Shown here piece after piece: positions 16,363-23,720 of a stretch of 35,178 nt of DNA; within the stretch, counting starts at the first letter, position 1, and each line of letters opens with the position of its first letter. Location of the stretch: contig NZ_MUHE01000028.1 of the NCBI RefSeq assembly GCF_002217405.1, positions 27,857 to 63,034 on the forward strand, read 5' to 3'. This stretch comes from Flavobacterium psychrophilum DSM 3660 = ATCC 49418 (GTDB taxonomy: Bacteria; Bacteroidota; Bacteroidia; Flavobacteriales; Flavobacteriaceae). A program made the position numbers and the translations under genes. The notes below the pieces were generated by a model. It was not told the DNA's origin. It saw nothing but the letters and a program-made list of their open reading frames with translations, and ran no database searches.

Positions 16363-16782
16363 TTAGTTGTAAACTCTCAAATTAGAACCATTCACTTCTA
16401 CCCGATAAGCTTTTAGAGGATATTGACCAGAACCAACCCCAGTATATAAACTATATTCTTTACCATCGCAAGGACATTTTGCGTTAATCCCATTTAAGGT
16501 CATAAGAGAACAATCACTCGGATACTGATTTGGACAACTGGCTTCATAAGCACGATAATCATCAGTACCCACTTTCATCACAACAATCCCTTTTATTCCT
16601 GCTCCAGCATTAGTAATTAAAACAGGATTGCTAGGAAAGTTAAGGTTATTATAAGATGGCAAACTGGTGTTTATAACAACCGAAAAAGAATAATTAGGCA
16701 AATAAGTATTATCATTTACAACACTGTCTTTGTGACAAGATAAAGTAAGAATCGCTATTAGTAGCAGGGAATATTTGTTCAT
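16363..16782 (-). CDS. Rieske-fold lipoprotein lacking the histidine ligands
   Basis: A 139-residue lipoprotein: the signal MNKYSLLLIAILTLSC has a lipobox with Cys16. The mature part has the layout of a small Rieske [2Fe-2S] domain, with a first binding loop at ASCPNQ and a second at AKCPCDGKEYSLYTG, followed by the PLKAYRVEVNG ending. The canonical CxH...CxxH ligands are altered: Cys83-Pro-Asn85 and Cys103-Pro-Cys105-Asp106. Both histidines are gone, while extra cysteines (Cys91, Cys105) appear. A Rieske cluster is therefore unlikely; disulfides or another metal are alternatives. It is divergent from greA with overlapping promoter regions. The role is unknown. Confidence 0.72.
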   Translation of the reverse strand: MNKYSLLLIAILTLSCHKDSVVNDNTYLPNYSFSVVINTSLPSYNNLNFPSNPVLITNAGAGIKGIVVMKVGTDDYRAYEASCPNQYPSDCSLMTLNGINAKCPCDGKEYSLYTGVGSGQYPLKAYRVEVNGSNLRVYN

Positions 16783-16812
16783 TTTAAAAAAAAATTAGCC
16801 TTTTTGTTTCCA

Positions 16813-16820
16813 CAAATTTA
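16813..16820 (-). promoter_or_regulatory. -7 element for the Rieske-like lipoprotein
   Basis: TAAATTTG on the minus strand matches TAnnTTTG, 31 bases before the ATG. It is eight bases from the divergent greA-direction element. Confidence 0.45.
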
Positions 16821-16827
16821 ATTTAAT

Positions 16828-16835
16828 TAACTTTG
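16828..16835 (+). promoter_or_regulatory. Upstream -7 element for greA
   Basis: TAACTTTG matches the consensus, with TTTG at 16803-16806 as -33 (21-base spacer). The transcript would start near 16842 and include a leader of about 105 bases with the hairpin at 16898-16919. Confidence 0.5.
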
Positions 16836-16882
16836 TAGTAGTATGATTGTCATATAAAATTATAAACTGAAATAAAAAATAA

Positions 16883-16890
16883 TATCTTTG
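16883..16890 (+). promoter_or_regulatory. Downstream -7 element for greA
   Basis: TATCTTTG matches the consensus exactly. No good -33 box is visible. A start near 16897 would place the following hairpin at the extreme 5' end of the mRNA. Confidence 0.45.
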
Positions 16891-16897
16891 TAGAAAG

Positions 16898-16924
16898 AAA
16901 TCCCGTTGCGATGGGATTTTTTCT
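16898..16924 (+). terminator. Terminator-like hairpin in the greA leader
   Basis: AAATCCC (16898-16904) pairs with GGGATTT (16913-16919) over an 8-base loop and runs into a string of T residues. It has the form of an intrinsic terminator yet sits 22 bases upstream of the greA start codon, downstream of both promoter candidates, so it could attenuate greA. Confidence 0.55.
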
Positions 16925-16946
16925 ATTTATATATAACGAATAAATT

Positions 16947-17423
16947 ATGAGTACAGTATCTTATTATACAGCCGAAGGATTAAAAAAACTAAAAGACGAG
17001 TTAGAACAACTCAAAGCAATTGAACGCCCAAAAGCGTCGGCAGATATTGCAGAAGCAAGAGATAAAGGTGATTTGTCTGAAAATGCAGAATACGATGCTG
17101 CAAAAGAAGCACAAGGTCTTTTAGAATTGAAAATTAAGAAAATGGAAGAAGTATATTCTAATGCCCGTTTAATTGATGAATCTCAGTTAGATGTTTCAAA
17201 AGCATTAGTCTTATCGCACGTAAAGATTAAAAACCAATCTAACGGAATGGAAATGTCCTACCACTTAGTTGCCGAAAGTGAAGCAGATCTTAAAACAGGA
17301 AAAATATCTGTAACTTCCCCTATCGGGAAAGGATTACTAGGAAAATCTGTTGGAGAAATTGCCGAAATTACTGTTCCCAATGGAATTTTAAAATTTGAAG
17401 TCTTAGAAATTACAAGAGATTAA
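16947..17423 (+). CDS. greA: Transcription elongation factor GreA
   Basis: Rescues backtracked RNA polymerase by stimulating cleavage of the 3' end of the nascent RNA. The 158-residue length is standard. The N-terminal coiled coil (about 8-75) contains the acidic tip in DIAEARDKGDLSENAEYDAAKEAQ. The C-terminal FKBP-like domain ends with TSPIGKGLLGKSVGEIAEI and a final beta strand. It is followed after two bases by the HIT gene, so the two form an operon. The leader has two promoter candidates and a terminator-like hairpin. Confidence 0.98.
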   Translation: MSTVSYYTAEGLKKLKDELEQLKAIERPKASADIAEARDKGDLSENAEYDAAKEAQGLLELKIKKMEEVYSNARLIDESQLDVSKALVLSHVKIKNQSNGMEMSYHLVAESEADLKTGKISVTSPIGKGLLGKSVGEIAEITVPNGILKFEVLEITRD

Positions 17424-17425
17424 TT

Positions 17426-17815
17426 ATGTCTAGTATTTTTACCAAAATAGTAAACAAAGAAATTCCTTGTTACAAAATTGCCGAAGACGACAATTTTTTG
17501 GCTTTTCTCGATCTAAACCCTAATGCAAAAGGACATACTTTGTGTATTCCGAAGCAAGAAATAAACAAAATCTTCGATATAAATGATGATTTGTATTTAG
17601 GACTGATGGCTTTTGCCAAAAAAATCGCAATTGCCTTAGAAAAATCGGTACCGTGCAAACGAATTGGTATGGCAGTAATAGGACTAGAAGTTCCTCACGC
17701 TCACGTGCACCTTATTCCGCTTAACGAGATGAACGAAATGCGCTTCGAGAATAAAGTAACACTAACCCCAGAAGAATTTCTAGCTTTGGTTGCAACCATT
17801 CAAGGAAATTTATAA
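17426..17815 (+). CDS. HIT-family nucleotide hydrolase
   Basis: A 129-residue cytosolic histidine-triad protein of the Hint/HinT type, which hydrolyses purine nucleoside phosphoramidates or related adenylated compounds. The triad HAHVHLIPL places His91, His93 and His95, with His95-equivalent chemistry at the alpha-phosphate expected from the family. N-terminal IFTKIVNKEIPCYKIAEDD and NPNAKGHTLCIPK are characteristic. It is translated immediately after greA, a common pairing in Bacteroidetes. The natural substrate is not defined. Confidence 0.93.
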   Translation: MSSIFTKIVNKEIPCYKIAEDDNFLAFLDLNPNAKGHTLCIPKQEINKIFDINDDLYLGLMAFAKKIAIALEKSVPCKRIGMAVIGLEVPHAHVHLIPLNEMNEMRFENKVTLTPEEFLALVATIQGNL

Positions 17816-17829
17816 ATTTTATTTACATC

Positions 17830-17858
17830 AAACCATTGGTTATTACTGATGGTTTTTT
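17830..17858 (+). terminator. Terminator of the greA-HIT operon
   Basis: AAACCAT (17830-17836) pairs with ATGGTTT (17849-17855), followed by TTT, 15 bases past the HIT stop. It ends shortly before the S9 peptidase start at 17879. Confidence 0.6.
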
Positions 17859-17878
17859 AATTTAATAAACACAATACC

Positions 17879-19780
17879 ATGAAAAAAATACTGATTTTAA
17901 CACTATTCACAATGAGCTTAAACCTTGTGGCACAAAACACAATGTCGCCAGAATTATTATGGAAACTAGGACGAGTTACGGCTTTAGGAATCTCTAAAGA
18001 CAGCAAAAATGTAATATATAGCGTCTCGACACCATCAATAGCAGAAGACAAATCGAACTCTAAGTTTTACACCATTCCCGTAATTGGCGGAAAAGCTACA
18101 GAAGTAAAAGATACAAAAAGCCTATTGTTAGACAAAAATATTGCTCCCAACGGAAAATATCTTGTTTATAGCGAAGAAGTAAAAATTGATAAAGTTCACG
18201 GAAAAGATTATTATCCAGAATTAGAAAAATCGAATGTTCAAATATACAATGGCTTAGATTATCGCCATTGGGACACTTGGAACGAAGGGAAATTTAATCA
18301 CGTTTTTTATAAAGAAAATAAAGACAAATCTGTTGGAATAGATATTCTAAAAGGTGAAGGTTTCGATTCTCCTCAAAAACCTTTTGGTGGAGACGAAGAT
18401 TATATTTGGTCGCCAGACAGCAAAAGCATTTTGTATGTGTGCAAAAAAGAAGCAGGAACAAAATATGCTATTTCAACCAATACTAATATTTACCAGTACA
18501 ATCTTGAAACCAAAAAAACCATCAATAGAACCGAAGATAATTTAGGCTACGATACCAATCCTGCTTTTTCATCGGAAGGAAATTTAGCCTATTTGCAAAT
18601 GAAACGCGATGGTTACGAAGCCGATAAAAACGATATTATTGTCGATTTTAAAGGAATAAAAATAAACCTAACTGCAAACTGGGACAACTCGGTTTCTAGT
18701 TTTTCTTGGAGTAAAGATGGCAAAAAAGTATATTTTATTGCCGCAACAGACGGAACACAACAATTATTTGAAGTTAATTTTCCTGGCCTAACAAGAATTG
18801 CCATTACAGTAACACAACTTACTTTTGGTGATTTCGATGTGCATGATATTGTAGATATTACTGCCAATAATGCGATTGTTACAAGAACCGACATGAATCA
18901 CGCATTAGAAATTTATTCTTATAATTTAAAGAAAAAAACATGGTTGCAAATTACCAAAGTAAATAATGATGCCTATGCCAAATTAGCATTACCAAAATAC
19001 GAAAGACGTTATGTAACCACCACCGATGGCAAAAAAATGCTAGTTTGGGTAATCCTTCCTCCTAATTTTGATGCCACTAAAAAATATCCAACTTTATTAT
19101 TTTGCCAAGGAGGACCACAAAGCCCGCTAACACAATCGTATTCTTTCCGTTGGAATTTCTCTCTTATGGCATCGCAAGGATATGTCGTTGTAGCACCAAA
19201 CAGAAGAGGAATGTATGGCCACGGACAAGCTTGGAACGAGCAAATTTCTGGCGATTGGGGCGGACAGGTGATGCAAGATTACCTCTCGGCAATAGACGAT
19301 GTTGCTACAGAAAAATATGTAGATAAATCTCGTTTGGGTTGCGTTGGTGCTAGTTATGGTGGTTATTCTGTGTTTTATTTAGCCGGAATTCACAACAACA
19401 GGTTTAAAAGCTTTATCGCACACGATGGCGTTTTTAATACCCAAAGTATGTTTGGCACAACCGAAGAAGTTTTCTTTAACAACTGGGATTTTGGTGGAGC
19501 CTATTGGGAAAAAGACAATAAAATTGCACAACAAACTTATACTAAATTTAATCCTATTAATTATGTAGATAAATGGAATACACCCATTTTAATCATACAA
19601 GGCGGAAACGATTTTAGAGTACCTATTGGGCAAGCACAAGAAGCATTTCAAGCAGCACAATTGCGAGGAATAAAGAGTCGATTTTTGTACTTCCCAGAAG
19701 AAAATCACTGGATTCTAAAACCACAAAATGCACAGGTTTGGCAAAAAGAGTTTTACAAATGGTTGAAAGAAACGTTGTAA
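17879..19780 (+). CDS. Secreted S9-family prolyl oligopeptidase-like peptidase
   Basis: A 633-residue exported serine peptidase. A signal peptide (MKKILILTLFTMSLNLVAQ) is followed by an N-terminal beta-propeller (about 25-370, with repeated WSPDSK and WSKDGK-type blades) and a C-terminal alpha/beta-hydrolase domain. The triad is Ser492 in GASYGGY, Asp578 in GGNDFRVP and His610 in EENHW. The family cleaves short peptides, often as dipeptidyl or acylaminoacyl peptidase. Two-residue specificity cannot be read from sequence. It likely works in the periplasm on imported or cell-wall-released peptides. No neighbour suggests a specific pathway. Confidence 0.94.
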   Translation: MKKILILTLFTMSLNLVAQNTMSPELLWKLGRVTALGISKDSKNVIYSVSTPSIAEDKSNSKFYTIPVIGGKATEVKDTKSLLLDKNIAPNGKYLVYSEEVKIDKVHGKDYYPELEKSNVQIYNGLDYRHWDTWNEGKFNHVFYKENKDKSVGIDILKGEGFDSPQKPFGGDEDYIWSPDSKSILYVCKKEAGTKYAISTNTNIYQYNLETKKTINRTEDNLGYDTNPAFSSEGNLAYLQMKRDGYEADKNDIIVDFKGIKINLTANWDNSVSSFSWSKDGKKVYFIAATDGTQQLFEVNFPGLTRIAITVTQLTFGDFDVHDIVDITANNAIVTRTDMNHALEIYSYNLKKKTWLQITKVNNDAYAKLALPKYERRYVTTTDGKKMLVWVILPPNFDATKKYPTLLFCQGGPQSPLTQSYSFRWNFSLMASQGYVVVAPNRRGMYGHGQAWNEQISGDWGGQVMQDYLSAIDDVATEKYVDKSRLGCVGASYGGYSVFYLAGIHNNRFKSFIAHDGVFNTQSMFGTTEEVFFNNWDFGGAYWEKDNKIAQQTYTKFNPINYVDKWNTPILIIQGGNDFRVPIGQAQEAFQAAQLRGIKSRFLYFPEENHWILKPQNAQVWQKEFYKWLKETL

Positions 19781-19810
19781 AGAACAAACCCTTTCAGTAA
19801 CTTTTACTTT

Positions 19811-19858
19811 ACCGCTAATTCGCAAATCATTAACTTTCTTACGTGTTCAATTAGCGGT
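19811..19858 (+). terminator. Inverted repeat after the S9 peptidase gene
   Basis: ACCGCTAATT (19811-19820) and AATTAGCGGT (19849-19858) form a perfect 10-bp stem with a 28-base loop, 31 bases past the stop. There is no strong T-run, so it may be a weak terminator or an mRNA 3'-end stabiliser. The rest of the gap to 19983 is AT-rich with no gene and no exact promoter match. Confidence 0.4.
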
Positions 19859-19983
19859 TTAATTGCAACCCTGCAACTTCCTTACCTATTGGTTTAATTC
19901 TTAATTAAAACCCAAATTACTGTTAAATTAAAAAATAAGAAAGAACATTTTTTAATTTTACAAACCATTAAAAAATAAAAAAC

Positions 19984-21171
19984 ATGAATACAATTAAATG
20001 CCTATTTATAGCGACTTCATTAATAGCTGGTGCATCAAGCTTTGCACAAGACAATTTAGTGAATTCATTAAAAATAAATGCGAGCGAAAAAAGCAAAGAA
20101 GCTTTCAAATTTACAGATGTTGTAAATGTCGAAAACACATCGATAAAAAACCAAGGTTCCTCTGGAACTTGCTGGAGTTATTCGGCAAACTCCTTTTTAG
20201 AATCAGAAATGATAAAAATGGGGAAAAAGCCCATAGAATTGTCTCAAATCTTTTCAGCACGTAATGCTTATGTAGAAAAAGGAAGAAATTATGTTCGTAT
20301 GCACGGTGCAGTTACACTAGGTGATGGTGGTGCTTTTCATGACGTGATGAATATGTATCGCAAATATGGCGCTGTACCACAATCTGTTTATACAGGTTTA
20401 AATTACGGAACAGACAAAAATAAATTTGGCGAAATGGCAGCTTTAGGCGAAGCTTTACTAGCTGCGGTTGTAAAAAATCCTAACGGGGAACTCACACCAA
20501 ACTGGGAAAAAGCTTACACAGCAGTAATTGATTCTTATTTGGGAGAAACACCAAAATCATTTGATTATAACGGAAAAAAATACACACCCGAAACCTTTGC
20601 AAAAGAAGTGGTAGGAATTAATGCCGAAGATTATATCGAAATTTCGTCTTTACAAGAATATCCTTATTACTCGAAATTTGTATTGATGGTTCCAGACAAT
20701 TGGGCTTTCGACCAAGTATATAACGTAAAAATTAACGAACTAACAGATGTTATAGACAATGCTTTAAAATCAGGTTATTCAGTAGCTTGGGGAGGCGATG
20801 TGAGCGAAAAAACATTCAGCTGGAAAAACGGAGTGGCTTTTGTTCCTGAAAAGAAAATCGACGATATGACGCCAGAAGAAAAAGCAGATTTGTTTAACGG
20901 CCCTAAAAAAGAAGCAGTTGTTACCGAAGAAATGCGCCAAAAAGCGTTTGATAATTACACCACGACCGATGACCACGGAATGCATATTGTAGGCTTATCT
21001 AAAGACCAAAACGGAAAAGAATACTATATTGTAAAAAATTCTTGGGGAACTACAAACGACTACAAAGGGTATTTGTATATGACAAAAGAATTTGTAAAAT
21101 ATAAAACAACTGATATTATGCTAAACAAAAAAGCCCTTTCTGCAGATATGGCTAAGAAATTAAAAATATAG
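19984..21171 (+). CDS. Secreted C1-family aminopeptidase (bleomycin hydrolase-like)
   Basis: A 395-residue exported cysteine peptidase with signal peptide MNTIKCLFIATSLIAGASSFAQ. The papain-fold active site is complete: Gln57 (oxyanion, NQGSSGTC), Cys63, His334 (DDHGMHIVG) and Asn352 (VKNSWG). Spacing and the blocks ELSQIFSARNAYVEKGRNYV and YPYYSKFVLMVPDNW match the bleomycin hydrolase/PepC group. Classic members are cytosolic aminopeptidases; this one is exported, as is common in Bacteroidetes. It probably trims peptides in the periplasm. A strong bidirectional terminator follows. Confidence 0.93.
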   Translation: MNTIKCLFIATSLIAGASSFAQDNLVNSLKINASEKSKEAFKFTDVVNVENTSIKNQGSSGTCWSYSANSFLESEMIKMGKKPIELSQIFSARNAYVEKGRNYVRMHGAVTLGDGGAFHDVMNMYRKYGAVPQSVYTGLNYGTDKNKFGEMAALGEALLAAVVKNPNGELTPNWEKAYTAVIDSYLGETPKSFDYNGKKYTPETFAKEVVGINAEDYIEISSLQEYPYYSKFVLMVPDNWAFDQVYNVKINELTDVIDNALKSGYSVAWGGDVSEKTFSWKNGVAFVPEKKIDDMTPEEKADLFNGPKKEAVVTEEMRQKAFDNYTTTDDHGMHIVGLSKDQNGKEYYIVKNSWGTTNDYKGYLYMTKEFVKYKTTDIMLNKKALSADMAKKLKI

Positions 21172-21183
21172 TTTTATTTAAAT

Positions 21184-21224
21184 AAAAAAAACCATCAAAA
21201 TAAAAAATTTTGATGGTTTTTTTT
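21184..21224. terminator. Bidirectional terminator between the C1 peptidase and TonB receptor genes
   Basis: A stem of about 16 bp (21186-21201 with 21207-21222, core ACCATCAAAAT/ATTTTGATGGT) has an A-run before and a T-run after. It works as an intrinsic terminator on both strands and serves the two convergent genes. Confidence 0.85.
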
Positions 21225-21239
21225 ATGCGCTCGTTTTTC

Positions 21240-23438
21240 CTAAAATTTTAGTGTTAGCCCTGCTAAAATATTGGCTCCTGCTTGCGGAAAATAAACCACA
21301 TATCCACCACCATAATCTGCCCCATTTGATATATATTGAGTATCAAAAATATTATTAGCTAGAAAAGAAATTTCAATTGCTTTTACTATTTTTTTAGGTT
21401 CGATGACGTAACTTAAATGAAAATTTTGAATATAATAATCCTTTAGTTTTGAATTTTTATCTTCTAAATTTGATAAAAATTGTTCGCCAACAAATTTTGA
21501 TAATAAAGAAATTTCCCAGTTTTTTATTGGCACAAAACTCAAAATATTCCCTGCAACAATTTTTGGAGAATAGGCTAAATTTGTGTTTCCAAGTTTATCT
21601 AAACTTGTTCCGTTATCGTTTACAAAATCTTTATTTTTATTTTCCGAAATGGTAATATTTGGACGAACTGCCCATTTATTGGCTATTTTTATATTAGCAT
21701 CAATTTCTAATCCTACACGGTAACTTTCACCAACATTAGTTCTTATTGGACTCCCAACCGCATTTAAAGCGCCTGTTAAAACCAACTGATTTTTGTATTG
21801 CATGTAAAAACCATTTATATTTATTTGTGTTTTTTGTGTTGCAAAACGCCAACCTAATTCATAATCATCTAAACTTTCTGCTTTTGGCGTTCCGTTTTCG
21901 TAATCGGTTCTATTTGGCTCTCTATTTGCCTTGGCATAAGAGAAATAAATATGATTATTGTTATTAAGTAAGTAAGTAATTCCTGCTTTGGGATTCAAGA
22001 AATTTAAATTTTCGTTTACTAATGCTGGAACAAAGTTAGCTTTGTAACCTACATTTCGGTATTGTAAATCTACAAATAAATTAATTTTATTAACCACTTT
22101 GTACGTTGCTTTTGCAAATACCGTTGCATCTGTTTTGGTAGCAAAATCATCATAATAATGATCACCTAATTCCGTATTTGATGCAAATCGAGTCCAAATT
22201 ACTTTTCCGTAATGTTTTCCTTCATATTTATTAGCACTTCCACCAAGTATAAAGTCTAATTTTTGATTTTTGAAATTAGCAGAAAAAGTGGTGCCGTAAA
22301 AATCATTATCTAACCATTTCTGACGAATTAAATCACTTTTTTTAATAGTTACTCCTCCCAAAATTATATCCGAAATGCCATATTTTACTAGCTTTTGGTC
22401 TTCTTTATAATTTTCATAATAACCCAAACCGTTTGTAAAATGAAAAGCTAAATTGGTGTTCCAATGTTCAGAAATTTTTTCATTCCAATGCAATTGATAA
22501 TGATCTTGTTTGTAATTATCGGTTTCGTTGTCATAAAAACGGTGGTTTCCTGCTTGGTCTGTAAATGCTCCTATTGGGTTTTCGGTACGGTTTATTTTTA
22601 AAGTAGCTTCATCGATACCATAATATGCTTGATAGGTTTTCTCGTTTCCGCCAAAAACCATTGCTTTTATTAATGTGGTTTTGCCTACATAAGTTCCTTG
22701 TAAGAAGTAGCCTTTTAAATTGGAAAAAGCCCGGTCTATGTATCCGCTAGAGCGAAGGTCTGATAATCTTCCTGCAATTTCAAAATGCCCGTTTATTAGC
22801 CCTGTACTAAATTTTACAGTATGTTTTCTAGAATTGAAACTTCCAAATGAATTTGAAATTTCACCATTTGCTTTTTCAGAATAATTATCGGTCAACATAT
22901 TTAAACTTGCACCAAAAGCCCCAGAACCATTTGTTGAAGTTCCTACACCACGCTGTAATTGAATGCTTTGTAAAGACGAGGCAAAATCTGGCATATCTAC
23001 AAAATAAGTTCCTTGGCTTTCTGAGTCGTTATACGGAATCCCATTTACAGTTACATTTACACGAGTAGCATCAGAGCCACGAACTCGAATTCCTGTGTAT
23101 CCAAAACCATTTCCGGCATCGGAAGTTGTTACGACCGATGGCAAGTAATTCATCAAAATAGGAATGTCCTGACCTAAATTTCGTTTTCCGAGTTCTTTTT
23201 TTGTAAAATTAGAGAAGGAAACTGGTGCTTTTTCGTTAACACGAATGGCTTGTACCATTACTTCGTCTAATTTTTTTGTTTTTGTAGTGTCTGTTTCTTG
23301 CGCTATAACGCCAATAGGTAGTAGGCAATAGGCAATTATTAGCATTACGCCTGTAATTAGGCTTTGTTTTGCTGCTTTAGGTTTTAAGCTAGGATTTGTT
23401 TTTGCCCTTTTGCTTCTTGCTTGTAATAAATGTTTCAT
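21240..23438 (-). CDS. TonB-dependent outer-membrane receptor, probable thiamin/precursor importer
   Basis: A 732-residue outer-membrane receptor. The plug domain starts near residue 53 (LDEVMVQAIRVNEKAPVSFSNFTKKEL) and shows GYTGIRVRGSDATRVNVTVNGIPYNDSESQ and SSLQSIQLQRGVGTSTNGSGAFGASLNM. The remainder is a 22-strand-type barrel ending in AGANILAGLTLKF with terminal Phe. No SusD partner is adjacent, so it is a stand-alone receptor rather than a glycan system. A TPP riboswitch lies in its leader, so thiamin or its pyrimidine/thiazole precursors are the likely cargo. The signal peptide is unusual: eight Lys/Arg lie within residues 1-24, before the hydrophobic stretch 27-45. A later Met at 32 would leave no positive n-region, so I keep the ATG at 23438. 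Confidence 0.92.
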   Translation of the reverse strand: MKHLLQARSKRAKTNPSLKPKAAKQSLITGVMLIIAYCLLPIGVIAQETDTTKTKKLDEVMVQAIRVNEKAPVSFSNFTKKELGKRNLGQDIPILMNYLPSVVTTSDAGNGFGYTGIRVRGSDATRVNVTVNGIPYNDSESQGTYFVDMPDFASSLQSIQLQRGVGTSTNGSGAFGASLNMLTDNYSEKANGEISNSFGSFNSRKHTVKFSTGLINGHFEIAGRLSDLRSSGYIDRAFSNLKGYFLQGTYVGKTTLIKAMVFGGNEKTYQAYYGIDEATLKINRTENPIGAFTDQAGNHRFYDNETDNYKQDHYQLHWNEKISEHWNTNLAFHFTNGLGYYENYKEDQKLVKYGISDIILGGVTIKKSDLIRQKWLDNDFYGTTFSANFKNQKLDFILGGSANKYEGKHYGKVIWTRFASNTELGDHYYDDFATKTDATVFAKATYKVVNKINLFVDLQYRNVGYKANFVPALVNENLNFLNPKAGITYLLNNNNHIYFSYAKANREPNRTDYENGTPKAESLDDYELGWRFATQKTQININGFYMQYKNQLVLTGALNAVGSPIRTNVGESYRVGLEIDANIKIANKWAVRPNITISENKNKDFVNDNGTSLDKLGNTNLAYSPKIVAGNILSFVPIKNWEISLLSKFVGEQFLSNLEDKNSKLKDYYIQNFHLSYVIEPKKIVKAIEISFLANNIFDTQYISNGADYGGGYVVYFPQAGANILAGLTLKF

Positions 23439-23439
23439 C

Positions 23440-23454
23440 CGTAAAGATTTTACG
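23440..23454 (-). promoter_or_regulatory. Hairpin at the TonB receptor start codon
   Basis: CGTAAA (23440-23445) and TTTACG (23449-23454) form a tight 6-bp stem one base upstream of the ATG. Upstream of it, CCCCTTT (minus strand, 23459-23465) is perfectly complementary to AAAGGGG (23613-23619) in the TPP aptamer. Together they may be the expression platform. Confidence 0.4.
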
Positions 23455-23534
23455 AATAAAAGGGGGAATTATTCTTTTTTTTTAAAATTAATGTTTCTAT
23501 GACTTAGATAACTTGTACATTACCTTATTTGTCA

Positions 23535-23622
23535 TTTATTCCCTTAGCAACATTACTTGCTCAGGTTCTGTGGGTATAATCTCAGCTGTTATTCGTTTTT
23601 TGAAATCTAGCACCCCTTTGAG
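23535..23622 (-). promoter_or_regulatory. TPP (thi-box) riboswitch
   Basis: Read on the minus strand, the leader contains every conserved block of the TPP aptamer in order: AAAGGGGTGC (23610-23619), CTGAGATTATACCC (23572-23585), GAACCTGA (23561-23568), an AGCAA-GTAATG-TTGCT stem-loop (23547-23561), and GCTAAGGGA (23540-23548). GGGT and ACCC pair as P2. A -7 element lies just upstream, and the TonB receptor start is about 97 bases downstream. No intrinsic terminator is visible between aptamer and start codon, so control is probably at translation initiation; binding of TPP should lower receptor synthesis. Confidence 0.93.
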
Positions 23623-23628
23623 ACGATG

Positions 23629-23636
23629 CAAAATTA
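23629..23636 (-). promoter_or_regulatory. -7 element for the TPP-riboswitch transcript
   Basis: TAATTTTG on the minus strand matches TAnnTTTG. A start near 23622 would place the first aptamer block within about five bases of the 5' end. No clear -33 box is visible. Upstream, a CCTTATA/TATAAGG hairpin at 23685-23703 lies past the lpxH stop and may end lpxH transcription. Confidence 0.5.
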
Positions 23637-23720
23637 GAGTTTTTAAACAATATAAAAAAACTAAAATGAACTTATGTGGTATATCCTTATAAATTGTATA
23701 AGGGATCTAGAATTGAGGTT

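Noticed and set aside
19920..19983. Promoter for the C1 peptidase (TAATTTTA)
   Set aside because: One base off the consensus and no -33 box; too weak to call.
21240..23438. SusC/SusD polysaccharide utilisation locus
   Set aside because: No SusD, glycoside hydrolase or carboxypeptidase-like N-terminal domain is present; the riboswitch points to thiamin.
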